Program-made: the position numbers and the translations under genes
In this document: positions 23,744 through 31,954 of the stretch, one piece after another
Position numbering within the stretch: the first letter of the stretch is position 1
Layout of the letters: every line of letters begins with the position of its first letter
Notes under the pieces: model-generated
Seen by the model: the letters and a program-made list of their open reading frames with translations, nothing else
Databases searched by the model: none
Told to the model about the DNA's origin: nothing
Origin: Bacteroidales bacterium UBA5507
GTDB lineage: Bacteria > Bacteroidota > Bacteroidia > Bacteroidales > Lentimicrobiaceae
Assembly (NCBI GenBank): GCA_002426195.1
Contig: DIOT01000056.1
Coordinates: 96,622 to 160,621, forward strand
DNA: 64,000 bases
Reading direction: 5' to 3'

Positions 23744-25777
23744 ATGAAAAGCACCACAATCACAGATAAGCCACCCCTTGTCAGCACAATAAAGGAAAGA
23801 TGCAGGGTTTGCTATACTTGTGTCAGAGAGTGCCCGGCTAAGGCCATAAAGATAAGTAATGGTCAGGCTGAAGTTATCTCTGAAAGATGCATTGGATGTG
23901 GTAATTGTATTAAAGTATGTAGTCAGAATGCGAAAGTATTTAGGAGAGAAATAGATAGAGTTGAGAAACTATTTGCCGGTGAAGATAAAGTTGCAGCGAT
24001 TATTGCACCTAGCTTTCCGGCTGAATTTACTGAGATTATCAACCACCGTTTGTTGGTATCTATGATAAGGGCTCTGGGTTTTAATTACGTTATGGAGGTA
24101 TCTTTTGGAGCCGACCTGGTAGCTGCAGAATACAAGAAGATTTTCAGCGATCCTGATTATCCTCCGGTTATTACGTCTGACTGTCCTGCGATTGTGCGAT
24201 ATATTGAGCATTATCATCCTACACTGGTAAAATCACTTGCACCTATAGTTTCACCTATGATTGCAACCTCCAGAGTTGTTAAAAGAAAGTATGGTGAGTC
24301 AGTAAAAGTTGTTTTCATTGGGCCATGTATAGCAAAGAAAGATGAATCAACTGAAATTGATGCAGCAATCACATTCAGGGAGTTGAGGGAAATGCTTAAC
24401 AATTGCGATCTGAATACATCAAGGGTACAACCAACCGATTTTGACCCTCCTCAAGGCGGTAAAGGCGCAATTTTCCCTATCAGCAGAGGTTTGATGCATA
24501 CTGCCGAAGTTAAAGACGACATATTTGAAAGGAATGTAATTGTTGCTGAGGGAAGAAGCGATTTCCTCGAAGCTATTAAGGAATTTGAAAGTGGTCATAT
24601 TTCTCAGGAGCATCTCGAACTACTATGTTGTGATGGCTGTATTTTGGGTCCTGGTATGTCGCCTTACCCTTTCTTCTCTTCACGAAGTAAAAGATTCAGA
24701 AAAAGAGCCGCTGTAAGTTATTATGCAATGGATAAGCTTGAGCGACTTGATTTGCAGAGTTGGGAAAACGATATCAATGAATTCAGCTCCTTAGATCTCA
24801 CTAGAAATTTTTCATCAAGAGACATAAGACTTACACGTCCAGCAGAGAAAAGCATCTCCGAAGTGCTAAAAAGGATGGGGAAATTTGAGATGAAAGATCA
24901 TCTTGACTGCGGAGCTTGCGGTTATGATTCATGCGAAGATCATGCAATTGCAATAATTAATGGGTTTGCAGAGCAGGAAATGTGCTTGCCGTATACAATA
25001 GAGAAATTACATAATTACATTAGAGAACTCAATATTTCGAACGAAAAGCTGGCTAATACTCAGGAAGCATTAAAGCAATCGGAAAAACTTGCAGGAATGG
25101 GGCAGCTATCAGCCGGTATTGCTCACGAGCTTAACAATCCGCTTGGTATTATTACTATGTATAGTAATATTCTGAAAGATGAAGCACCACCCGATCATCC
25201 AATTAGACAAGATCTCGATCTTATCGTTGAACAGGCTGAGAGATGTAAAAAAATCGTGGGAGGATTACTTAATTTTGCACGTAAGAATCAGGTAAACATT
25301 GAGGAAATTAATATTAACCAACTGCTTGAGAAATCAATATCTGCTGTAATTGCACCTGATAATGTAAAAATTTCACTGGAATCGAAAGTGAAAGATCCTA
25401 TAATTGAACTCGATTATGACCAAATGGGACAAGCATTTATTAACTTGATTAAGAATGCAGTTGAAGCAATGCCACAATCGGGCGGTCGAATTTATGTGCT
25501 TGCTGAAGACACAGTTAATGAAATTTCTGTACATATACAGGATACCGGAACAGGTATTCTTGAGGAAAATATGGGTAAACTCTTTACTCCTTTCTTTACA
25601 ACTAAGAAGGTGGGGAAAGGTACCGGACTGGGTTTGCCTATAATTTATGGCATTGTTAAAATGCATAAAGGAAACATTACAGTTAAGTCAAACGCAGATA
25701 AACTAAAAGGACCCACTGGAACAACATTTTCAATCACAATACCAAGAAGAAAGTCGTCGGGTAAAGAGGACACATAA
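23744..25777 (+). CDS. Sensory [FeFe]-hydrogenase-like histidine kinase
   Basis: 677 aa from the Met at 23744; the frame is open further upstream into hydA, but this start leaves a 10-base gap. Order: two [4Fe-4S] motifs ('CRVCYTCVREC', 'CIGCGNCIKVC'), H-domain (about 80-340), Fes domain 'DCGACGYDSC' (about 390), a short helix, then HisKA with 'SAGIAHELNNPLG' and HATPase_c with 'NLIKNAVEAMP' and 'GTGLGLPIIYG'. H-cluster ligands are kept: Cys147, Cys195, Cys295, Cys299, with Lys198 and Glu201. The proton-relay position is Asp146. It fits histidine-kinase-linked group C hydrogenases: H2 or redox state seen by the H-domain would control autophosphorylation. The paralogue with PAS is at 17322-19184. 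Confidence 0.9.
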   Translation: MKSTTITDKPPLVSTIKERCRVCYTCVRECPAKAIKISNGQAEVISERCIGCGNCIKVCSQNAKVFRREIDRVEKLFAGEDKVAAIIAPSFPAEFTEIINHRLLVSMIRALGFNYVMEVSFGADLVAAEYKKIFSDPDYPPVITSDCPAIVRYIEHYHPTLVKSLAPIVSPMIATSRVVKRKYGESVKVVFIGPCIAKKDESTEIDAAITFRELREMLNNCDLNTSRVQPTDFDPPQGGKGAIFPISRGLMHTAEVKDDIFERNVIVAEGRSDFLEAIKEFESGHISQEHLELLCCDGCILGPGMSPYPFFSSRSKRFRKRAAVSYYAMDKLERLDLQSWENDINEFSSLDLTRNFSSRDIRLTRPAEKSISEVLKRMGKFEMKDHLDCGACGYDSCEDHAIAIINGFAEQEMCLPYTIEKLHNYIRELNISNEKLANTQEALKQSEKLAGMGQLSAGIAHELNNPLGIITMYSNILKDEAPPDHPIRQDLDLIVEQAERCKKIVGGLLNFARKNQVNIEEININQLLEKSISAVIAPDNVKISLESKVKDPIIELDYDQMGQAFINLIKNAVEAMPQSGGRIYVLAEDTVNEISVHIQDTGTGILEENMGKLFTPFFTTKKVGKGTGLGLPIIYGIVKMHKGNITVKSNADKLKGPTGTTFSITIPRRKSSGKEDT

Positions 25778-25816
25778 ACCATTAGCTTTAACATTGTAAT
25801 AAGGCAATTTTAAGAA

Positions 25817-26203
25817 ATGAAGAAGACAATTTTAATAGTAGATGACGATCCTGATTACCTTTTTCAAATCAGGTTGAAAGTTTCGCAGTTTGGCTTTGAG
25901 CCAATTACTGCCGAGAGTCAAAAGGAAGCAGAAACAATAATTGAAACTGTGAAACCGGATTTGGCAATTCTCGATCTCATGATGGAGACTGATGATAGCG
26001 GATTTGTTCTGGCTTATAAAATTAAACGTAAATATCCGGATGTCCCTATTATTATTGCTACAGCGGTCACTGCAGAGACGGGTATGACTTTTGAAATGAA
26101 CAGAGAAGATGACCAGCAATGGATAAAAGCTGATTTATTCCTTGATAAGGGAATAAGAGCCGATCAGTTACATCGGGAAATCAACAAGTTGCTAAAAATC
26201 TAA
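25817..26203 (+). CDS. Single-domain response regulator receiver
   Basis: 128 aa, one CheY-like domain. Acidic pocket Asp9-Asp10-Asp11, phosphoacceptor Asp53 ('LAILDLMM'), Thr in 'IIATAVT', and Lys in 'FLDKGI'. No DNA-binding or enzymatic output. A short insertion ('MNREDDQQWIKADLF') lies before the Lys. It follows the hydrogenase-kinase by 39 bases and precedes the receiver-kinase hybrid by 3, so it probably shuttles phosphate between the two kinases. Confidence 0.9.
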   Translation: MKKTILIVDDDPDYLFQIRLKVSQFGFEPITAESQKEAETIIETVKPDLAILDLMMETDDSGFVLAYKIKRKYPDVPIIIATAVTAETGMTFEMNREDDQQWIKADLFLDKGIRADQLHREINKLLKI

Positions 26204-26206
26204 GAT

Positions 26207-27328
26207 ATGGCAGAGTACAAAATACTGGTGGTTGATGATGAACCGGGAATTAGAATGGGTACTCATCGAATACTTCAAAACTTTAAAGTCGATTATCCAT
26301 TTATGGATGAGCATATAGAGTTTAAAGTCCTTGAAGCTGCCACAGGTGAGGAAGGAATTGATATTATTGAGACAGAAATGCCTGATATTATACTTCTTGA
26401 CAATAAATTGCCAGGAATTCAAGGAGTTGAAGTGCTTGAGTATGTGAAGAAGAAGCTCTATGACATCGTTGTTGTTATGATAACTTCGTATGCTTCTTTA
26501 GAGTTGGCTGTAAAAGCTACTCGTGATGGGGCATATGATTTTATACCTAAACCATTTACACCCCAGGAACTTCGTTCGTCAATTGAGAATATCACAAAGC
26601 AATTGTTTTTAAAGCGAATGACTCAAAAGATGAATAAAGAAGGGAAACAGATAAGGTTTCAGTTTCTTTCTGTACTATCTCATGAGTTGAAAGCTCCAAT
26701 AAATGCAATTGAGGGATATTTGAAAATTATGAACGACAAGACTTTCGGCGATAGCTTAAGTTCATATCAAGAGATGATTGATCGCTCACTCGAAAGAATC
26801 AAAGGAATGAGAAGCCTTATTATGGACTTACTTGACCTGACTAAGATAGAATCCGGCTTGCCTGTACAGCGGATGCAACCAGTTGAAATTAGCTCTATTG
26901 CCCGTATGTCAATGGATACGATGCGTCCATATGCTATCCAGAAAGATGTTGATCTTTATCTGAATAGTAAAGAAAAAGTTATGATGGAAGCTGATCCCAA
27001 TGAGATTGAAATAATTTTCAATAACCTGATCTCCAATGCTGTTAAATATAATAAAACGGGGGGTAGGGTGGATGTTTTTATAAAAGAGAAGAAGGATGCA
27101 GTTGAGATAAAAGTGAGCGACTCAGGTATTGGAATGACAGAGGAGGAAAGGTCAACACTGTTCCAGGATTTCGTAAGAATCAAAAACCAAAAAACAAGAA
27201 ATATAACAGGATCAGGACTTGGATTATCAATTATGAAAAAGATAGTTGATATGTATCATGGTGAGATCAAAGTGCAAAGTGTGCCCGATCAGGGTTCGAC
27301 ATTCACAATTCTATTTCCACTTAATTAA
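26207..27328 (+). CDS. Receiver-histidine kinase hybrid (REC-HisKA-HATPase)
   Basis: 373 aa. The N-terminal receiver (Asp10/Asp11, phosphoacceptor Asp65, Lys115) comes before the kinase part, the reverse of common hybrid kinases. HisKA has His159 in 'SVLSHELKAPINA'. HATPase_c has 'NLISNAVKYN', 'VSDSGIGM' and 'GSGLGLSIMKK'. No input domain other than the receiver, so its signal is likely phosphate from the upstream kinase or receiver. No DNA-binding response regulator is encoded nearby; the final target is unknown. rex follows 24 bases later. Confidence 0.9.
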   Translation: MAEYKILVVDDEPGIRMGTHRILQNFKVDYPFMDEHIEFKVLEAATGEEGIDIIETEMPDIILLDNKLPGIQGVEVLEYVKKKLYDIVVVMITSYASLELAVKATRDGAYDFIPKPFTPQELRSSIENITKQLFLKRMTQKMNKEGKQIRFQFLSVLSHELKAPINAIEGYLKIMNDKTFGDSLSSYQEMIDRSLERIKGMRSLIMDLLDLTKIESGLPVQRMQPVEISSIARMSMDTMRPYAIQKDVDLYLNSKEKVMMEADPNEIEIIFNNLISNAVKYNKTGGRVDVFIKEKKDAVEIKVSDSGIGMTEEERSTLFQDFVRIKNQKTRNITGSGLGLSIMKKIVDMYHGEIKVQSVPDQGSTFTILFPLN

Positions 27329-27352
27329 CTAACTAATTTTCTAAACGACTTT

Positions 27353-27979
27353 ATGATAAACAAAAAACTTCCCGATAAGACTGTTGAAAGGCTTAGCATG
27401 TATAGACGAGCTTTACTTAATTATGTTGCAGCAGGGAATCACCACATATTTTCACACGAACTGGCAAGTTTGCTTCATATTACTCCGGTGCAGGTAAGGC
27501 GCGACATTATGTTGATAGGTTATACAGGAACACTTCGCCAGGGTTATGATGCTAAAGAACTTATTGATATAATAGGAAAAATTATAGATACCCGTGAGGG
27601 TCAGAAAGTTGCAGTTGTTGGTATTGGTAATCTTGGTAGATCTATTATGGGTTATATCAGCGGCAAAAGAACCAAAATGTCGATTGTAGCAGCGTTTGAT
27701 AACAACTCCGATAAAGTTGACCGTGTATATGCCGGTATACCTTGCTATCATGTTGACAGGATGGTTGAAATAATTAAACAAGAAGGCATTTCAATTGCTG
27801 TGATTTCAGTTCCCGGTGAAGAAGCTGTAAAAGTTGCTGAAACTTTGGTAATGGCCGGTATTAAAGGTATCTTTAATTTTTCTCCTCGTCCTCTGAACGT
27901 TCCTTCACATGTTTATCTCCAGGAATATGATATAATAACTATGCTAGAGAAGATAGCATATTTTGTTAAGAAGATCTAA
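27353..27979 (+). CDS. rex: Redox-sensing transcriptional repressor Rex
   Basis: 208 aa. The N-terminal winged helix (about 1-80, 'LASLLHITPVQVRRDIMLIG') binds DNA. The Rossmann domain 'KVAVVGIGNLGRSIMGYI' (about 85) binds NADH/NAD+. The C-terminal swapped helix 'YLQEYDIITMLEKIAYF' is typical. Rex releases DNA when the NADH/NAD+ ratio rises. As last regulatory gene of the hydCBA operon, and with two Rex-type palindromes before hydC, it very likely controls its own operon and the divergent sensor operon, linking H2 formation to excess NADH. Confidence 0.93.
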   Translation: MINKKLPDKTVERLSMYRRALLNYVAAGNHHIFSHELASLLHITPVQVRRDIMLIGYTGTLRQGYDAKELIDIIGKIIDTREGQKVAVVGIGNLGRSIMGYISGKRTKMSIVAAFDNNSDKVDRVYAGIPCYHVDRMVEIIKQEGISIAVISVPGEEAVKVAETLVMAGIKGIFNFSPRPLNVPSHVYLQEYDIITMLEKIAYFVKKI

Positions 27980-27990
27980 AAAAAGTTTAC

Positions 27991-28977
27991 GTGATGAAGG
28001 TTCATTATGGATTGGAGAACGTTACTAGAATAAAAAACCCTGTTATTACTACAGGATCCTTTGATGGCGTTCACATTGGCCATAAGACTATATTAAATCG
28101 AATATGCGAAATTGCTTCTGATATTGGTGGTGAATCTGTTTTAATTACATTTCATCCTCATCCCAGAAAAGTACTCTACCCGGATACTGCAGGTAAAAAT
28201 TTATTACTTATTAACTCTCAGAGAGAGAAAATAGAATTATTGTCTAAAACTGGTCTCGACCACTTGATAATTGTGGAATTTACTAAAGAGTTTTCTAATA
28301 TTTCTTCTATTGATTTTATCAGGTCTGTTCTTGTTAACAAATTGAAAGTCAGAAAGGTGGTTATTGGTTTTAATCATCATTTTGGACATAACCGGGAAGG
28401 AGATTTCGATTATCTCTACGAACTTGGACAATACTACGGATTTGGAGTTGAAGAAATTCCAGAGCAAGATATACATCGTGAAACTGTAAGTTCAACTCTT
28501 ATAAGGAAGGCACTACTGGAAGGGAAAATACAGAGAGCAAATGCATACCTCGACCACTTGTATATAATTATGGGAACATTGAAGGATGGAAGCGAAACCT
28601 GTAAAGCTCTTGAATTCTCAACATGCAGGTTGCCTGTTAAAGATGAGAACAAACTAATCCCTCCTGATGGAGTATACGCCGTAAGCGTTTTGATTGAAGG
28701 TAATTATTACAAAGGCATTCTGAATATTAAGGATTCTTTACCTCCTGAAATCAGGAGGATTGAGGATGTGTTGATTGATGTTCATCTATTTAATCAATTA
28801 AGTGATAATGTAACTTCTCAAAGAAGTGATTTTGACTTCCATAACATGTTTATTGGAAAGGAAGCCACGATTTTCTTTGTAAAAAGGATAAGAGATGAAC
28901 TTGAGTTTGGTAAAGGTCAGGATCTAAAGGAAAGATTAATGTTCGATTTGCAGGAAGTTGAAGATCTTATCTATTAA
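27991..28977 (+). CDS. ribF: RibF-like FAD synthetase with degenerate riboflavin kinase domain
   Basis: 328 aa, bifunctional RibF length. The N-terminal FAD synthetase (nucleotidyltransferase) part is intact: 'TGSFDGVHIGHKTIL', 'TFHPHPRKVL', 'VIGFNHHFGHNREGDF', 'VSSTLIRKALL'. The C-terminal riboflavin kinase part has lost its hallmarks. The usual GRxLGFPTAN loop is 'CKALEFSTCRL', so the PTAN Thr/Asn metal and ATP contacts are gone, and the catalytic Glu in 'VEVHIFDF' corresponds to Asp in 'IDVHLFNQ'. So it may only adenylylate FMN, or be a second specialised copy. It follows rex by 11 bases and fits an operon needing flavin for HydB. Confidence 0.85.
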   Translation: MMKVHYGLENVTRIKNPVITTGSFDGVHIGHKTILNRICEIASDIGGESVLITFHPHPRKVLYPDTAGKNLLLINSQREKIELLSKTGLDHLIIVEFTKEFSNISSIDFIRSVLVNKLKVRKVVIGFNHHFGHNREGDFDYLYELGQYYGFGVEEIPEQDIHRETVSSTLIRKALLEGKIQRANAYLDHLYIIMGTLKDGSETCKALEFSTCRLPVKDENKLIPPDGVYAVSVLIEGNYYKGILNIKDSLPPEIRRIEDVLIDVHLFNQLSDNVTSQRSDFDFHNMFIGKEATIFFVKRIRDELEFGKGQDLKERLMFDLQEVEDLIY

Positions 28978-28990
28978 AATTGATAAATAA

Positions 28991-29773
28991 ATGGCTGAAT
29001 CAGTGCCTCTTACACTAACATTTTTAGGTACCGGAACTTCAACAGGGGTGCCCGTAATAGCCTGCAACTGCTTAGTATGTAAGTCGAAGGATGCACGGGA
29101 TAAACGTTTCAGGACATCAGTAATGGTTAAAACTCAAACTGAAAATATAATCATTGATTGTGGTCCTGACTTTCGGTTTCAAATGCTTAAACAAAATGTT
29201 GAGGATATAGACGCTGTGCTCTTTACTCACGAGCACAGAGACCATATTGCCGGACTTGACGATATAAGAGCCTTTAATTATGTTCTGAACAAGAGTGTTC
29301 CCATTTACGGTACAAAGCATGTCATGAATGCAATAAAGACGGAATTTCCTTATATTTTTACTGAAACTGGATTCTTTGCTGCACCTCAAATCATTGTCAA
29401 CGAAATTGAAAACAGAGAGTTCATCATAGGACAAACAGGAATACTGCCTATTGCTGTAATGCATAATAAACTACCAATAATGGGGTTTAGAATCGGTGAT
29501 CTTACTTATATTACTGATGCGAGTTTTATTGAAGAAAGAGAGAAACAAAAGATATTCGGGTCAAAGATTTTGGTTGTAAATGCCTTAAGAAATTCGAAGC
29601 ACAATTCCCATTTTTCTTTAAGTGAAGCCCTTAGTCTAATCAGTGAGGTTAAACCAGAACAAGCATACATCACACATATTAGCCATTTTCTGGGTCTTCA
29701 TGAGGAAGTAGAAAAAAAACTACCTACCAATGTACACTTGGCTTATGATAATCTGGTAGTTAAACTTTCATAG
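28991..29773 (+). CDS. Metallo-beta-lactamase-fold hydrolase, PhnP-like
   Basis: 260 aa. The N-terminal 'FLGTGTSTGVPVIACNCLVC' and the metal motif HEHRDHIAGLDD (about residue 78) define the PhnP-like branch. Later ligands are the Asp in 'YITDASF' and the His in 'YITHISHFLG'. The Cys-x4-Cys pair near the N-terminus is frequent in this branch and may bind a structural metal. The substrate is likely a cyclic phosphodiester or similar, but is unknown here. It starts 13 bases after ribF and probably ends the operon. Confidence 0.85.
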   Translation: MAESVPLTLTFLGTGTSTGVPVIACNCLVCKSKDARDKRFRTSVMVKTQTENIIIDCGPDFRFQMLKQNVEDIDAVLFTHEHRDHIAGLDDIRAFNYVLNKSVPIYGTKHVMNAIKTEFPYIFTETGFFAAPQIIVNEIENREFIIGQTGILPIAVMHNKLPIMGFRIGDLTYITDASFIEEREKQKIFGSKILVVNALRNSKHNSHFSLSEALSLISEVKPEQAYITHISHFLGLHEEVEKKLPTNVHLAYDNLVVKLS

Positions 29774-29909
29774 CTATTTCTACAGGTGTATAATTTTTAA
29801 AATTATTTTATTAGTTATTATGTGGTAATCATACTTTTAGCTATTACCAGTAACATATTAGGATAGCAAAATATGATACAAATGGAGAACACTATGCGCG
29901 TTTAAAGTG

Positions 29910-29917
29910 TATCTTTG
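29910..29917 (+). promoter_or_regulatory. Possible -7 box of hydG
   Basis: TATCTTTG matches TAnnTTTG and lies 34 bases before the hydG ATG. No clear -33 box or Rex-type palindrome was found in the 178-base region. Confidence 0.45.
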
Positions 29918-29951
29918 TAGCCTGTAAAGAAATTTGCTAAATTAATAAGTC

Positions 29952-31391
29952 ATGATATTTACGCCTGAAAAATGTCGCATACCCGATCAGCGAATGAAAC
30001 CATTCATTGATCCGGAAGAGATATGGGACCTGATCAATAACACAAAAGCTGACAAACAAAGAGTTAGAGAAATTATTCAGAAGTCTCTCAGCAAAAAGCG
30101 TCTAACACTCGAAGAAACGGCTGTTCTTATAAATTCCAACGATCCGGAGCTTATTGAGGAAATAAAGCAGGGGGCTAGAGAGTTGAAAAAGAGGGTTTAT
30201 GGAAATAGAATAGTTTTATTTGCTCCTTTGTATGTTGGTAACAAATGTATCAATAATTGTCAATATTGCGGTTTCAGGGCTAGCAATAAGGAAGCTATTC
30301 GAAAGACACTTGCAGACCAGGAGTTGGTTCATGAAGTAGAAGCACTTGAGAAAAACGGCCAGAAAAGACTTATTCTTGTTTATGGCGAACATCCTGAATA
30401 CTCACCTGAATATATTGCCCACACGGTTAAACTTGTTTATGGAGTTAAAGTGGGGCCCGGTGAAATCAGAAGGGTAAATATTAATGCTGCTCCTCTAGAT
30501 ATTGATGGTTTCCGTATTGTTAAACAGGCAGGAATCGGGACATATCAGATATTTCAGGAAACCTATCATCCTGAAGCCTATAAGCTTTATCATCTTGGTG
30601 GTATAAAAAGAAATTTCGAATACAGACTGACATCACTTGACCGCGCTCAGGAGGCTGGAATTGATGATGTTGGAATTGGAGCTTTATTTGGACTTTATGA
30701 CTGGAGATTCGAGGTGTTAGGTTTGGTACGCCATACTAACCACCTTGAAGCATGTTATAATGTTGGTCCTCATACAATCTCATTTCCACGTATAAAGGAT
30801 GCATCATCACTGAATATAGGAATGGATTATTCAGTTAGTGATGAAGATTTTGCCCGACTTGTTGCTATACTTCGTTTGGCAGTTCCTTATACCGGTATGA
30901 TTCTAACTGCACGTGAGCCGGCTAAATTGAGAGAAGAAGTTATTCAGTTTGGCGTTTCACAAATTGATGGAGGAACAAAACTTGAGCTTGGTTCTTATTC
31001 AGAACATTCTTTGAACGAGCAACAAGATCTAAATAAGGAACAGTTTCAGATTAATGACAACCGTTCGTTAAATGAGATAATCGATGAGCTTCTCCAAAAG
31101 GATTATCTGCCATCATTTTGTACAGCATGCTACAGGTTGAACAGAACCGGTGAGCATTTTATGGAGTTTTCTGTACCTGGATTTATTAAAAGGTTCTGTT
31201 CACCAAATGCAATGCTTACACTTGCTGAATACTTAGAGGATTATGCCCCTCAGGAAACGAAGCAGAAAGGCTGGGAAGTAATTGAAAGCAATATAAAAGA
31301 GCTTGAAGGCCAAAGTGATGTTGTGAATATTAATGAACTCAGAAGCCGACTCGAGCTGATTAAAGGTGGTAAAAGAGATATCTATTTCTAA
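29952..31391 (+). CDS. hydG: [FeFe] hydrogenase maturase HydG (radical SAM tyrosine lyase)
   Basis: 479 aa. Radical SAM [4Fe-4S] ligands Cys99-x3-Cys103-x2-Cys106 in 'CINNCQYCGF'. The HydG-specific C-terminal cluster ligands Cys390-x2-Cys393-x22-Cys416 are all present, which separates it from ThiH (same fold but without this third set). HydG splits tyrosine to make the CO and CN ligands of the H-cluster as an Fe(CO)2CN unit. It is the only classical maturase here; HydE and HydF are not in the window. Two TM1266-type regulators follow within 12 and 18 bases. Confidence 0.95.
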   Translation: MIFTPEKCRIPDQRMKPFIDPEEIWDLINNTKADKQRVREIIQKSLSKKRLTLEETAVLINSNDPELIEEIKQGARELKKRVYGNRIVLFAPLYVGNKCINNCQYCGFRASNKEAIRKTLADQELVHEVEALEKNGQKRLILVYGEHPEYSPEYIAHTVKLVYGVKVGPGEIRRVNINAAPLDIDGFRIVKQAGIGTYQIFQETYHPEAYKLYHLGGIKRNFEYRLTSLDRAQEAGIDDVGIGALFGLYDWRFEVLGLVRHTNHLEACYNVGPHTISFPRIKDASSLNIGMDYSVSDEDFARLVAILRLAVPYTGMILTAREPAKLREEVIQFGVSQIDGGTKLELGSYSEHSLNEQQDLNKEQFQINDNRSLNEIIDELLQKDYLPSFCTACYRLNRTGEHFMEFSVPGFIKRFCSPNAMLTLAEYLEDYAPQETKQKGWEVIESNIKELEGQSDVVNINELRSRLELIKGGKRDIYF

Positions 31392-31403
31392 TTGTGAAGT
31401 ATT

Positions 31404-31661
31404 ATGAAACACACAAGAATAATAGGCCTACTTATCCGTGACAGGATTAAAGAAGCAGGACGTCTTCAACAAGTGCTTACTGATAATGCTCATTTCATTA
31501 AGAGCCGACTAGGATTTCATGAGCTTAATGAAAACACTTGTAGTAGAACCGGCGTGATAATACTTACTCTATCAGGTGAAGATTCTGAGTGGATTAGCTT
31601 TGAGGATCAACTTGCCAATATAGAAGGTGTTGAAATGCAGAAAATGTCTTTTGTACAATAA
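31404..31661 (+). CDS. TM1266-type iron-only hydrogenase system regulator, copy 1
   Basis: 85 aa, NikR C-terminal/ACT-like beta-alpha-beta fold. 'RIIGLLIRDRIKEAGRLQQVLTDN' (in two parts) followed by 'IKSRLGFHE' and 'GVIILTLSG' is the pattern of the small proteins that accompany hydG/hydE genes, named after Thermotoga TM1266. No DNA-binding domain, so it likely works as an oligomeric effector-binding protein. Copy 2 follows 18 bases later with about half of positions alike. Confidence 0.8.
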   Translation: MKHTRIIGLLIRDRIKEAGRLQQVLTDNAHFIKSRLGFHELNENTCSRTGVIILTLSGEDSEWISFEDQLANIEGVEMQKMSFVQ

Positions 31662-31679
31662 CGACTTAATAGTTTTACA

Positions 31680-31931
31680 ATGAAAACCCGGATTTTAGGA
31701 ATACAGGTATCACACCGTGCACAATTAGCTATTGAGGTTCAGAAGGTACTTACCAGATATGGATGCTCCATTAAGACCAGACTGGGATTGAACGATGACG
31801 AAGATACGCATCGCGATCTTGGCTTGATTATTCTTGAACTTACAGGTGATGAAAGTGAATGGATTAAGTTGGAGAATGAGCTGTTATCTCTTGAAGGAGT
31901 AAATGTTGAAAGAATGAATTTTAACAGGTAA
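31680..31931 (+). CDS. TM1266-type iron-only hydrogenase system regulator, copy 2
   Basis: 83 aa. Same fold and pattern as copy 1 ('ILGIQVSHRAQLAIEVQKVLT', 'IKTRLGL', 'LGLIILELTGDESEW'). A tandem duplication that has since diverged; both copies keep the 'GDESEW/GEDSEW' and 'LEGVNVE/IEGVEM' segments. Last gene of the hydG unit; the converging CHU_C gene ends 23 bases away with no terminator hairpin seen. Confidence 0.8.
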   Translation: MKTRILGIQVSHRAQLAIEVQKVLTRYGCSIKTRLGLNDDEDTHRDLGLIILELTGDESEWIKLENELLSLEGVNVERMNFNR

Positions 31932-31954
31932 GTTATTCCTTAATAACTGAATGA

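Noticed and set aside
29790..29806. Terminator hairpin after the metallo-hydrolase gene
   Set aside because: The 8-base stem is made only of A and T and no T-run follows; too weak to call.
29952..31391. ThiH (thiamine tyrosine lyase) instead of HydG
   Set aside because: The extra C-terminal Cys390/393/416 set and the hydrogenase neighbours identify HydG; no thiamine genes nearby.
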